NCBI GenBank assembly: GCA_016296235.1
Contig: JAEDJR010000017.1
Span: 1 to 18,931 of the forward strand
Reading direction: 5' to 3'
Origin: Oscillospiraceae bacterium
Lineage (GTDB): Bacteria; Bacillota; Clostridia; Oscillospirales; Oscillospiraceae
Length of the DNA: 18,931 bases
A program made the translations under genes and the position numbers. The notes beneath the pieces are model-generated. The model worked only from the letters and a program-made list of their open reading frames with translations. It did not search any database and had not been told where the DNA came from. Below, piece by piece: positions 1-7,275 of the stretch (within the stretch, counting starts at the first letter, position 1; each line of letters begins with the position of its first letter).

Positions 1-9
1 AGCGAATTC

Positions 10-43
10 CAGAGGCTCAAACAGGATTTGAACCTCTGTTTTT
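10..43 (+). terminator. Intrinsic terminator at left edge
   Basis: The arms at 10-21 and 27-38 form a 12-position stem with a single C-A mismatch around a 5-nt loop, followed directly by five T residues (39-43). This is the standard Rho-independent layout for transcription entering from the left, so a gene outside the window probably ends just upstream. The 3' arm resembles the T-loop of a tRNA read on the minus strand, but no tRNA body is present. Confidence 0.75.
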
Positions 44-140
44 CCATATTCAGGCTAAATTACTGCGTCAGCGCCCTTTTTGAGCTGCTGACTGCAGCAA
101 AAATCGAGCAAATTCTATGGAAATTGTTGCACAAAGTTTT

Positions 141-188
141 GGGCGCCAGATTGTTGGTCTTCACAAACCAACGATTTGGCGCCCTTTT
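141..188 (+). terminator. Second intrinsic terminator, 18-bp stem
   Basis: The arms at 141-158 and 167-184 pair along all 18 positions in RNA (two are G-U wobbles) around an 8-nt loop and are followed by TTTT (185-188). The start and end of the stem are GC-rich (GGGCGCC/GGCGCCC). It lies about 100 nt after the first terminator. Read on the minus strand it has no T-run, so it works for rightward transcription. The 97 nt between the two terminators hold no ORF with recognisable homology; a short TTG-initiated frame at 28-264 runs through both hairpins and is not believed. Confidence 0.8.
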
Positions 189-194
189 GCCTGA

Positions 195-770
195 TTATCA
201 CTACGAGCCGGACATGCTGACCGTGTCCTTCCGCTGTTCTCTGCCGGTCGAAGCCGAAAACTGACACTTGTTCCGATTATCCAGAGCCTTGCACAGCTCG
301 AAAAAAACTACGGTAAAGAGGGAGCGGAAATCATAGGCGACAACTGTCAGGACACAATTTTCGGTGGCTTTGCGCCCAACAGTCAGACAGCCGAAACGCT
401 GTCCAAAGCGCTTGGCTCCCGAACGGTTCTGACCGGCTCCGTCAGCAAGGGGAAGGAGAATAACAGCCAGAGCCTACAGATGGCGGAGCGGGCTTTGCTG
501 TCGCCCGATGAACTCAAAAATCTGCCAAAAGGCAATTTCGTTGTGATGAAAACTGGTTCCCATCCAATGCGCACGAAGCTGCAGTTATATTTCAAATGGG
601 GCATCCAATTTGAGGAACCATACCAAGTGCCGGAGCGAGTGCGGCGGGAGGTCTACTACGCGGGGAAAGAGGAACTGCTGATGAACATCCGAAAAGAGTT
701 TGCAGTACATCAGAGAACGGAATGCAGCGAAAAACGCAGCGATTATATGAGCAGCTACGGCGGCACATGA
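195..770 (+). pseudogene. VirD4/TraG-type conjugative coupling protein, 3' remnant
   Basis: The frame is open from 195 (after a stop at 192-194) to the TGA at 768-770. From about 250 it reads like the C-terminal third of the type IV secretion coupling ATPase of Tn1549-like elements: a conserved stretch around IIQSLAQLEKNYG, then GDNCQDTIFGGFAP, SRTVLTGS, and the tail segment LLSPDELKNLPKGNFVV. The intact protein is a membrane-anchored hexameric ATPase of roughly 600 residues that delivers the relaxase-DNA complex to the mating channel. The Walker A and Walker B regions and the N-terminal membrane helices are missing, and no start codon with a ribosome site precedes the homologous part, so it is a 5'-truncated relic. 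An internal ATG at 480 gives a 96-residue frame, but that cuts through the domain. The next gene overlaps its end by 49 nt. Confidence 0.8.
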
Positions 771-1198
771 GCTTCTTCGGTTCTATCTATGCGGACCCGG
801 ATCTGCCGCACCGTGCGCGAACGGTCTATATGTATCTCCGCGACCGCGCAGGCAGCGGAAGCTGCTGGCCGGGTGTCAAGACCATTGCAAAAGATTTGCA
901 TCTCTCCCCACGAACAGTACAGAGAGCTCTGAATGATCTGGAACATGCAGGCTACATTCGTCGCCAGCGGCGATATCGTGAAAACGGAAGTTACACATCA
1001 AACCTTTACATCATAAGCGATGAAAGACGGAAGAATTGCGCACGTTCCCGCCAAGGGGAACGTGCGCAATCTTACTGTCAGGAGTACCGTGACATTGTGG
1101 CAGCCCTTGAATGGCACACTGTAGCGAAGAATTTATTCAGAGAAGGAATGCTTTATTTCATAGTGAGTGCTCAAAATAGAGTGTGTGGCATTTATTAA
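722..1198 (+). CDS. Winged helix-turn-helix protein of a conjugative element
   Basis: This 158-residue protein starts at ATG 722, overlapping the traG remnant. It has no strong ribosome site, but the first residues (KRTQRLYEQLRR-like) match the way this family usually begins, which supports this start over the ATG at 766. Residues about 25-95 form a winged helix-turn-helix: a helix with HRARTVYMYLRDRA, then GVKTIAKDLHLSPRTVQRALNDLEHAGYIRR, where the recognition helix is SPRTVQRALNDL. Such proteins sit directly after traG in Tn1549-type elements and are annotated only as helix-turn-helix proteins; a role in regulation or replication of the element is plausible but unproven. From about residue 100 the chain shows nothing recognisable: residues 105-117 are encoded by a perfect hairpin, and the final 35 residues may be non-element sequence read by chance after a deletion. 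It is convergent with the mannosidase gene, 12 nt away. Confidence 0.65.
   Translation: MQRKTQRLYEQLRRHMSFFGSIYADPDLPHRARTVYMYLRDRAGSGSCWPGVKTIAKDLHLSPRTVQRALNDLEHAGYIRRQRRYRENGSYTSNLYIISDERRKNCARSRQGERAQSYCQEYRDIVAALEWHTVAKNLFREGMLYFIVSAQNRVCGIY
1035..1070. repeat. Perfect 15-bp inverted repeat inside the HTH gene
   Basis: The arms at 1035-1049 (ATTGCGCACGTTCCC) and 1056-1070 are exact reverse complements around a 6-nt spacer. Bulging A1034 adds three more pairs (1031-1033 with 1071-1073). There is no T-run on either side, so it is not a typical intrinsic terminator. It falls in the poorly conserved C-terminal part of the HTH gene. It could be a protein or relaxase recognition site or an RNA structural element of the mobile element; nothing in the sequence decides between these. 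Confidence 0.7.
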
Positions 1199-1210
1199 GC
1201 TATTATGACG

Positions 1211-4200
1211 TTATCTCTGGATGCGGAAAGTTTTGATTTCATATGGCTTGAATTGCGTTGTAAACTGATTGCCCGTCAATGAAAGGTCCTGATAAACGCC
1301 CTGTTCCAGCATATCGGTTTCCTGTATCGATGAGGCATCAAAGCCAAGCGTCAGCATGGCCTGTGTGCGCTTTCCCTGCGATTCATAGGCACGCAAAATG
1401 ATGCTGTCATCCTCGCAGGCTTCCTTGGCCACGGTCAGAATCACATTGGATGGAGCTGCGGCAGCCAGACTGTACGATGCAGGAAGCGAACCTGCGCCGT
1501 CTGCCTTTGCGGCAAGCAGCGGACAGTTGTAAGCGTAGGCCAAATTCGGAATCTCGGCTTCACGCCAGTCCCCTGCGTGCGGCAGTAAACAGTAACGCAT
1601 GGCATGGTGCCCCTGATCGGCGTCCTCGTTGGGATAGGTGCCGCACTTGATGAGAGAAAGCCGCATGACGCCATCATGAATGTCATAGCCATACTTGTTG
1701 TTGTTTATCAGAGCGACACCATAATCGGCTTCTGCAAAATCAGCCCACTTGTGTGCACAGACTTCAAATTTTGCTGCATCCCACGTCGTATTTTTATGTG
1801 CGGGACGCTCCACACTGCCGTACTGAATCTCATAGGTGGCCTTATCCGACAGAATGTCTACCGGGAAAGCTGTTTTCAGGAAGATATGATGCTCGTGCCA
1901 ATCAGCAGTCAGAGAAAAATCAATGCCGCGCTGATCCGCATAGACGGTAATCGTCTGCCAAATGGTGGAATGGAGGAATTTGCGGCGGATGAAAATCCTG
2001 GCGTACCTGTCTCTGATCTCGGCGGTACATTCCTCCACTTCTTCGATCGTCCACATTTTCTCGGCGTAATAGTTGGAAAGCTCCCAGTTGTCGTAGTCCT
2101 TGGGATGATCGTCATAGGCTTCCAGCATATTTGCACGGCCGGAGAGAACTTCCCGCTGGTTTTCTTTGTCAAAAATGCGGGTCAGGCAGCCGGTTTTATC
2201 CAGCTCGATCAAATAGAATCGGCTTTCCAGATGCGTTGTGCCGGCGGACAGGTCAGCACCGGTTCGCGTTTCAGTTTCCGGAATCACCGTCCAGCCAAAA
2301 GCGGGAACAGCCTCGACGAAGCGCATCCCGGCCTCCGTTTCGATCAGTCCGCCGCGTGAAATACCGGTTGGGTTGTAGACAAGGAGGCCGGAGCTGGAGA
2401 CGTTTTCGGCAAGCCGCTGTATGATTGCGGCTTGCTCCCGGCTGTTTCTCCCGAGCAGATCCTGATACTGCTGTTCGGAATCGGCATAAACCTCGCGGAT
2501 GGATGAGCCGGGGATGATGTCATGGAATTGATTGAGCAGCACCGTCTGCCAATCGTCGTAGAGTGCCTGCTTGGGATAAGAACCGCCAAGCAGGATTTTT
2601 TCTGTCAGTGCCTCGGCCTCCAACTGCTGAAGCAGATACTCGCTTCGGCGATTGTAGTTTTTGTTTTTTGCCATGGAGGTGTATGTTCCGCGATGCAGCT
2701 CAAAATACAGTTCACCGAACCAGGTCGGGAGCTTTTTGCCGGCGACTTTTTGGCGAATGCGGCTGAGTGCATCCCCGGCTGTTGTGATTCGCGTTTTGGG
2801 CGTTCCGGGAATCCCGTGCTGCATCCGGCGATTCATTTCCAGCATTTCACGGGTCACACCGCCGCCGCCATCGCCAAAGCCGACGGTATTCAAAAGCTCG
2901 TTGTTCAGTGCCTTTTGCTGATACATCTCCCAACCCTTGGCCTGCGCGATGGGCATGACCTCGCCGGTGTAGGTCGAGTAGGTATCGCCGTCGCCGAGTT
3001 TCATCCATTCTGTGCCGCAGAGAATATACTGTGTAAATACTTCGCTTCCGTCAATCCCCTTCCAATTGAACGTGTCGTATGGAAAGTGATTGGTTTCGTT
3101 CCAGTGAATCTTACTGGTGACAAAGGTGTCCACACCGGTTTTCCTGAGAATCTGCGGCAGGGCGGCCGAGTAACCGAAAACATCCGGCAGCCAGAGAATA
3201 TGGGAGTCTACGCCAAATTCCTGCTGCATAAAGCGCTTGCCGTGCAGGATTTGCCGAATCAGACTTTCGCCGGACGAAAGATTACAGTCGGCTTCCAGCC
3301 ACATGGCGCCCTCGACTTCCCAGCGGCCTTCCTTCACGCGCTGCCGGATTTTTTCATACAGCTCCGGCGCATCCTCTTTCACATAGGCATAAAGCTGCGG
3401 CTGGCTGGACATGAAAACGTGCTCCGGATATTCCTCCATCAGGGCAAGCTCTGTGGCAAAGCTGCGGACAGCCTTGGCCCGCGTCTGCTCCAGCCGCCAC
3501 ATCCAGGCGACGTCGATGTGCGTATGTCCGATACAGTTGGCAATCACCGTATCATCCCTGCAGAATTTTCCGTAAAATTCTTCCTGCATAAACCGGGCGG
3601 CGGCCCGAATGGAGGCGAAGTATTCCGCGCTGTTGGGAATGCGGCAGTCCAGCAGGTTCAGGGCCTGTGTCAGATACTGCTCAATCCGGATGCGGCGATA
3701 ATCGGTTTCGGGGTACAGTTCCGCGGCCTTATATGCAGCGAACAGATCATAATAAAGCTGCTCCGCGTCCCGGTTGTGGCAGTAGGCGGTCAGTTCAAAT
3801 TGGGCCGGAAGATCCTGAAACGAACGGTTGCCCACCTCGCGCCCGGCGTAGACCTCAAAATCCAGATGATACTGCGTACCGGCTTCGGCTGAAAAGGAAA
3901 GCGGAAAGCTGGTGTGGTTGGAATCCAGCGCCTGAACGATCTGACCGTTAACGCGGACCAGAACCTGTGGATTGATGGCGTTCCAGATGCCCTCGCGGCA
4001 GGTACGAAGCCGGACGCGGACGTAGTGCTCTGCATATTCGGGCGGGACGGTAAAATCTGTGCGGAAACGGTACCATGTGTCATGCTTGCCCCAGTAGCCA
4101 CCGCGGGGAAACGGATGCCAGATACCGGCTTCCTCCCGTCCCTCGTGGTATTCTGCGTCCAGAAGCTGTGGGTTCTGAATAATAGATTGCTTCAAGATTT

Positions 4201-4255
4201 GGAGAAACTGATTGGTTCTTGGCAAAACAAAATCCAGTGTTGTGCTGAGCGGCAT
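1211..4255 (-). CDS. GH38 alpha-mannosidase
   Basis: A 1014-residue retaining alpha-mannosidase, predicted to release terminal alpha-linked mannose from imported oligosaccharides in the cytoplasm (no signal peptide). A beta-rich N-terminal region (about 35-160) precedes the catalytic barrel starting at GHTHIDVAWMW (243-253). By comparison with family GH38 the zinc ligands would be H246, D248, D358 and H578, with D358 in WLPDVFGY also the nucleophile; H578 lies in QFHDIIPGSS. Further family motifs are SSQPQLYAY (283-291), GFGDGGGG (459-466) and FELHRGTYTS (518-527). The C-terminal beta domains run from about 600 to 1014. The length is normal for bacterial members and all key residues are present. 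The ATG at 4255-4253 has an excellent ribosome site (GGAGG at 4268-4264, 8-nt spacer). It is the last gene of the leftward operon, 41 nt after the GH106-like gene. No clear terminator follows its stop. Confidence 0.93.
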   Translation of the reverse strand: MPLSTTLDFVLPRTNQFLQILKQSIIQNPQLLDAEYHEGREEAGIWHPFPRGGYWGKHDTWYRFRTDFTVPPEYAEHYVRVRLRTCREGIWNAINPQVLVRVNGQIVQALDSNHTSFPLSFSAEAGTQYHLDFEVYAGREVGNRSFQDLPAQFELTAYCHNRDAEQLYYDLFAAYKAAELYPETDYRRIRIEQYLTQALNLLDCRIPNSAEYFASIRAAARFMQEEFYGKFCRDDTVIANCIGHTHIDVAWMWRLEQTRAKAVRSFATELALMEEYPEHVFMSSQPQLYAYVKEDAPELYEKIRQRVKEGRWEVEGAMWLEADCNLSSGESLIRQILHGKRFMQQEFGVDSHILWLPDVFGYSAALPQILRKTGVDTFVTSKIHWNETNHFPYDTFNWKGIDGSEVFTQYILCGTEWMKLGDGDTYSTYTGEVMPIAQAKGWEMYQQKALNNELLNTVGFGDGGGGVTREMLEMNRRMQHGIPGTPKTRITTAGDALSRIRQKVAGKKLPTWFGELYFELHRGTYTSMAKNKNYNRRSEYLLQQLEAEALTEKILLGGSYPKQALYDDWQTVLLNQFHDIIPGSSIREVYADSEQQYQDLLGRNSREQAAIIQRLAENVSSSGLLVYNPTGISRGGLIETEAGMRFVEAVPAFGWTVIPETETRTGADLSAGTTHLESRFYLIELDKTGCLTRIFDKENQREVLSGRANMLEAYDDHPKDYDNWELSNYYAEKMWTIEEVEECTAEIRDRYARIFIRRKFLHSTIWQTITVYADQRGIDFSLTADWHEHHIFLKTAFPVDILSDKATYEIQYGSVERPAHKNTTWDAAKFEVCAHKWADFAEADYGVALINNNKYGYDIHDGVMRLSLIKCGTYPNEDADQGHHAMRYCLLPHAGDWREAEIPNLAYAYNCPLLAAKADGAGSLPASYSLAAAAPSNVILTVAKEACEDDSIILRAYESQGKRTQAMLTLGFDASSIQETDMLEQGVYQDLSLTGNQFTTQFKPYEIKTFRIQR

Positions 4256-4263
4256 AAGAAGAA

Positions 4264-4268
4264 CCTCC
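4264..4268 (-). promoter_or_regulatory. Ribosome binding site of the GH38 gene
   Basis: GGAGG on the minus strand, 8 nt before the ATG at 4255-4253. It fixes the start of the mannosidase and shows that the gene is translated independently of the upstream cistron. Confidence 0.85.
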
Positions 4269-4296
4269 GGATGTTTTTCAAAAAATCTGTGGGATA

Positions 4297-7218
4297 TCAG
4301 ATGTCTGTTTCTAAGCCGAAGGACACAAACGCATAGGTGTCCCGGTAGCCTGCGCTTTTGCCGCCCTGCCAGCTTCCGTAGAGAGAAAACAGGGTGGGAT
4401 CCACGAACTGCGGTTCGGGGCAGGCGGCGTTATGGTGGGGGCCGAAGAGATTGCGGTTGCTTGCCATCAGCTCCAGTTCGATGGTGTTTTCACCGGTACG
4501 AAGATAGGGAGAAAGGTCCAGAGTATCGGTGAACAGGAGCGTTCCGGCCTGCTGGCCATTGACGAAGACACACACATACTGCACGCGGCCTCTGCATCGA
4601 AGCTGCCAGCCGGGATCGTCCAGCACAAACGTTTTTTTCAGCCGCATCACGCCGTGGAAGAACGGAAAGCCCTGTACGGTGATGTCGTCGAGGGTCAGGG
4701 CCGTGACCGGCTCGCACAGGCGGAAGCCGTCAGCCAGACGCACGCCATTGGACTGCTGATCCCAGCCGCTGTCCGGCTGCACACTGAAGCTGCCGAACAG
4801 ATAGCACGCCTCAATATTTGTATCATAGCTGACACAGTTCATGAGCGTCTCCGTGACTTCGCCGTTTCCATAGTAGAAACCACGAAAGACACGATAGGTA
4901 TCCTCCGACTGGTAATAATCGAGGGCGAGAACCAGTTCGTTTTCGCCTTTCCGCGCAAGCTTCGCGATGCTTCCGCGCAGGAACGAGCGGTCAAGTATGC
5001 CCTGTTCTGATAGACGAACCTCCACGCCGTTGACAAACAGTGCCGCATTCTGAAGCGTTTCGACTTCCAACGTCAAATCATCCGGCAAATGCTCCGCAAA
5101 AAAAGTATAGCGGAGCCAGATTTTCCGGTTGGTGCATTCCCGCAGCAGCCGCTCGGAGATGGCGGGGATGGGCAGAGGTGCGGTGTAGCTTACGCCGTCA
5201 TAGCTCAGCGCCGCCTTGTCCAGCGTCAGACTGTTCTCAGCCGGTTTGGAAAGGATCCACAGGCCGTCCAGCGGAAGCGTTTTGGCGGACGGGTGGATTT
5301 TGCTCCGCGGCTGGGCAGCGTCATTTTGCACCAGCAGGACGGATTCGCCTGCGGAAAGGGAAAGGTGTGCCAGAATACCGCGTTCCGTTTTTTCAAAGGG
5401 CGCAGGCGCGGTGGTATGGGTCAGCAGGTCATATCGCTCCGCGCCGCCGAAGGGAAGCTTGAGCGTGACGTCAGCGACGCCGGTCCCGGACAAATTGACG
5501 GCAAAGAGGAAACCGCCGTCCTCGGAAAAGCGGAGCGTGCAGCGCACGTCGCGGTTCTCCTCCGGCAAAAGCGCATGGGTCTGGACCAGATCGTCCCAGG
5601 TCATGGTTTGCGTCAGGAAGCTGAGATCTGCAAGCTCGCCGTCGATGCGCGTGGGACGCTTTCCGGCAAAGAGCAGCCGGCCGCCCTGCGCGAGGAATTC
5701 TCGCAGAAGCGCAACTGTGCTGTGATCGAGCGTATCGCAGTCCGGGATGAGAACACAGCCATAGCGGCACTGGCCGATGACCAGCCTGCCGTCCGCGACG
5801 CTTCCGTACTTCTCCATCAGGAACTCATCGCCATAGTGATGGCCGATGCCAAGCGCGCCAAGGCGCTCGATGAGGGCGTTGAACGGTTCGGCAACGGCAC
5901 GGACGGATGCCTCGTCGTCGCGGCGGTCAAAGGTCAGATAAGCGGAGTGAATGGGGTGGATGACGAGCAGGTCTGCTGATTCGCGGCTGTTAGCCAGCAG
6001 ATAGCCCAGCTCGGTGAAATAATCGTCGAAGGTTTTCAGCTCGTCCGTCCACGGATTGTGTTCGGAGTAGAACGCGGGATAGTCGCGCTTGCGCTGACCG
6101 CGGATGGAGTAGGGATAGAGATGCTGGCACATGAGATTGACGCCGTTGACATACTGCCACTCGGCGATGCGCTTGAGCTCCTTCGGCGTGACATCCCAGC
6201 CAACACAGGCGAAGGTCTCGGTGAGCACCTGCTTTTTGCCGAGCTGCTGCGCGACAGAGGAAACTTGGCGCGGCGCCAGCTCTGTGTCAATTGGCCTACC
6301 GAGCCAGTCGATTCCCGGAATGTCCTCATACTCATAGAACGGCATGACGCCCGCACAGCACCACATCTGCGTGAAAAGCTGGTTTTCCTCAACGGTGTGG
6401 CCGGTCACGCGGCAGTTGTGTGCGTGGCACCAGCGGTAGACTCTGCCCATGAAGTTTTCGGTGTAGAGCACGTTCATCAGCCGCCAGTAGCGGAAGCGGA
6501 AGCCGGGAGCCTCATCACAGTCCACGAACAGCGCGCCGAGCAGCGAAAGCACATCCTCACCGCCATAGGCTTTCGGGAACTCCGTCAAAAGCATGGGCGT
6601 GTAGGCGGTCTCATAGCGGAAATACTGCGGCTCGTCGGTGAAGAAGCCGGAAATGCCGCGTCCGAATTCCGCGCCGAGGCGGGCAAAATATTTCTCGTGT
6701 GTCAACTCAAGAAATGCGTCGGTGACGCGCGGATTGAGAATATCCACAGCCGACGGATTTTGGCAGTCATAGACGCAGAGATATTCCGAAACGCCGTCCT
6801 CCGCACAAAGCAGCCGCCGCAGATGGCTGCCTTCCAGCGCGTAAACGCCGAGCGCTGAAGCGTCAAAGTCCGGCTTTTTTGCAAAGCGCAGGAAATGCAC
6901 CAGATTCTCCGGATTTTTGAGCAGCGCTCCACCTGCAAAGCCGCTGGGCCAGCCGTTTTCGTCGTAGCACCATGCGTTCATGCCGAGCTTTTTTGCCTCG
7001 TCCATGGAGGCTTCGACGGCGTGGAACCAGTCCTCGCCCATGTATTCGGTCTCCAAACCGCCGCGCGCGTGCATGAAGAAGCCACCCATACCGGCTTCGT
7101 GCATGTTCCGCACCTGACGGCGAAGCTCCTCCGGCTCGAGCCGGTCGTTCCAGCTCCAGAACGGGATGGGGCGGTAGGCACGCAAATTCTCTTTTTTCAG
7201 TTCCTTCAGCAGTTTCAT
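4297..7218 (-). CDS. GH106-like glycoside hydrolase (alpha-L-rhamnosidase-related)
   Basis: This 973-residue protein has no signal peptide and is predicted to be cytoplasmic. The N-terminal half looks like the (beta/alpha)8 barrel of the GH106/alpha-L-rhamnosidase-like group: RPIPFWSWNDRLEPEELRRQ (16-35), GFFMHARGG (46-54), the WCYDENGWPSGFAGG block (83-97), and FFTDEPQ (192-198). GHTVEEN (273-279) and VLTETFACVGWD (331-342) follow; D195/E196, E278/E279 and E334 are candidate catalytic acids, but I cannot assign them. The C-terminal half holds two sugar-binding-like jelly-roll segments, around 695-745 (with ALFVNGVEV) and about 860-935 (with VCVFVNGQQAGT and LSPYLRTGENTIELEL). Many such proteins are annotated only as glycosyl hydrolase; true rhamnosidase activity is inferred, and a related deoxysugar or uronic-acid linkage is equally possible. 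It starts at ATG 7218-7216 with only a weak AAAAGAG ribosome site. It lies 57 nt after the dehydrogenase gene, with a hairpin in the gap. Confidence 0.82.
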   Translation of the reverse strand: MKLLKELKKENLRAYRPIPFWSWNDRLEPEELRRQVRNMHEAGMGGFFMHARGGLETEYMGEDWFHAVEASMDEAKKLGMNAWCYDENGWPSGFAGGALLKNPENLVHFLRFAKKPDFDASALGVYALEGSHLRRLLCAEDGVSEYLCVYDCQNPSAVDILNPRVTDAFLELTHEKYFARLGAEFGRGISGFFTDEPQYFRYETAYTPMLLTEFPKAYGGEDVLSLLGALFVDCDEAPGFRFRYWRLMNVLYTENFMGRVYRWCHAHNCRVTGHTVEENQLFTQMWCCAGVMPFYEYEDIPGIDWLGRPIDTELAPRQVSSVAQQLGKKQVLTETFACVGWDVTPKELKRIAEWQYVNGVNLMCQHLYPYSIRGQRKRDYPAFYSEHNPWTDELKTFDDYFTELGYLLANSRESADLLVIHPIHSAYLTFDRRDDEASVRAVAEPFNALIERLGALGIGHHYGDEFLMEKYGSVADGRLVIGQCRYGCVLIPDCDTLDHSTVALLREFLAQGGRLLFAGKRPTRIDGELADLSFLTQTMTWDDLVQTHALLPEENRDVRCTLRFSEDGGFLFAVNLSGTGVADVTLKLPFGGAERYDLLTHTTAPAPFEKTERGILAHLSLSAGESVLLVQNDAAQPRSKIHPSAKTLPLDGLWILSKPAENSLTLDKAALSYDGVSYTAPLPIPAISERLLRECTNRKIWLRYTFFAEHLPDDLTLEVETLQNAALFVNGVEVRLSEQGILDRSFLRGSIAKLARKGENELVLALDYYQSEDTYRVFRGFYYGNGEVTETLMNCVSYDTNIEACYLFGSFSVQPDSGWDQQSNGVRLADGFRLCEPVTALTLDDITVQGFPFFHGVMRLKKTFVLDDPGWQLRCRGRVQYVCVFVNGQQAGTLLFTDTLDLSPYLRTGENTIELELMASNRNLFGPHHNAACPEPQFVDPTLFSLYGSWQGGKSAGYRDTYAFVSFGLETDI

Positions 7219-7244
7219 ACCAATGACTCTTTTCTTACAACACT

Positions 7245-7268
7245 GCGCAGGAGGAAACCCTCCTGCGC
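7245..7268 (-). promoter_or_regulatory. Intercistronic stem-loop between dehydrogenase and GH106-like genes
   Basis: A perfect 10-bp stem (7245-7254 with 7259-7268) closes a 4-nt loop. With a one-base bulge three more pairs form at the base. In the leftward transcript it lies after the dehydrogenase stop and before the weak ribosome site of the next gene. No T-run follows, so it is unlikely to terminate. One arm contains AGGAGG and the other CCUCCU, so a strong ribosome-site sequence is locked in the stem. A role in transcript processing, stability or translational control is inferred. Confidence 0.6.
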
Positions 7269-7275
7269 GTGCATT

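Noticed and set aside
10..40. tRNA-like T-loop (GGTTCAAATCC on the minus strand) at the left edge
   Set aside because: The T-stem does not pair properly, there is no acceptor stem, anticodon arm or D-arm nearby, and the bases are fully explained by the terminator stem.
28..264. 78-residue TTG-initiated ORF
   Set aside because: It runs through both terminator hairpins, has no ribosome site, and its product resembles nothing known.
1090..1210. Terminator for the leftward operon downstream of the mannosidase stop
   Set aside because: No stable stem followed by a T-run was found on the minus strand in this stretch.
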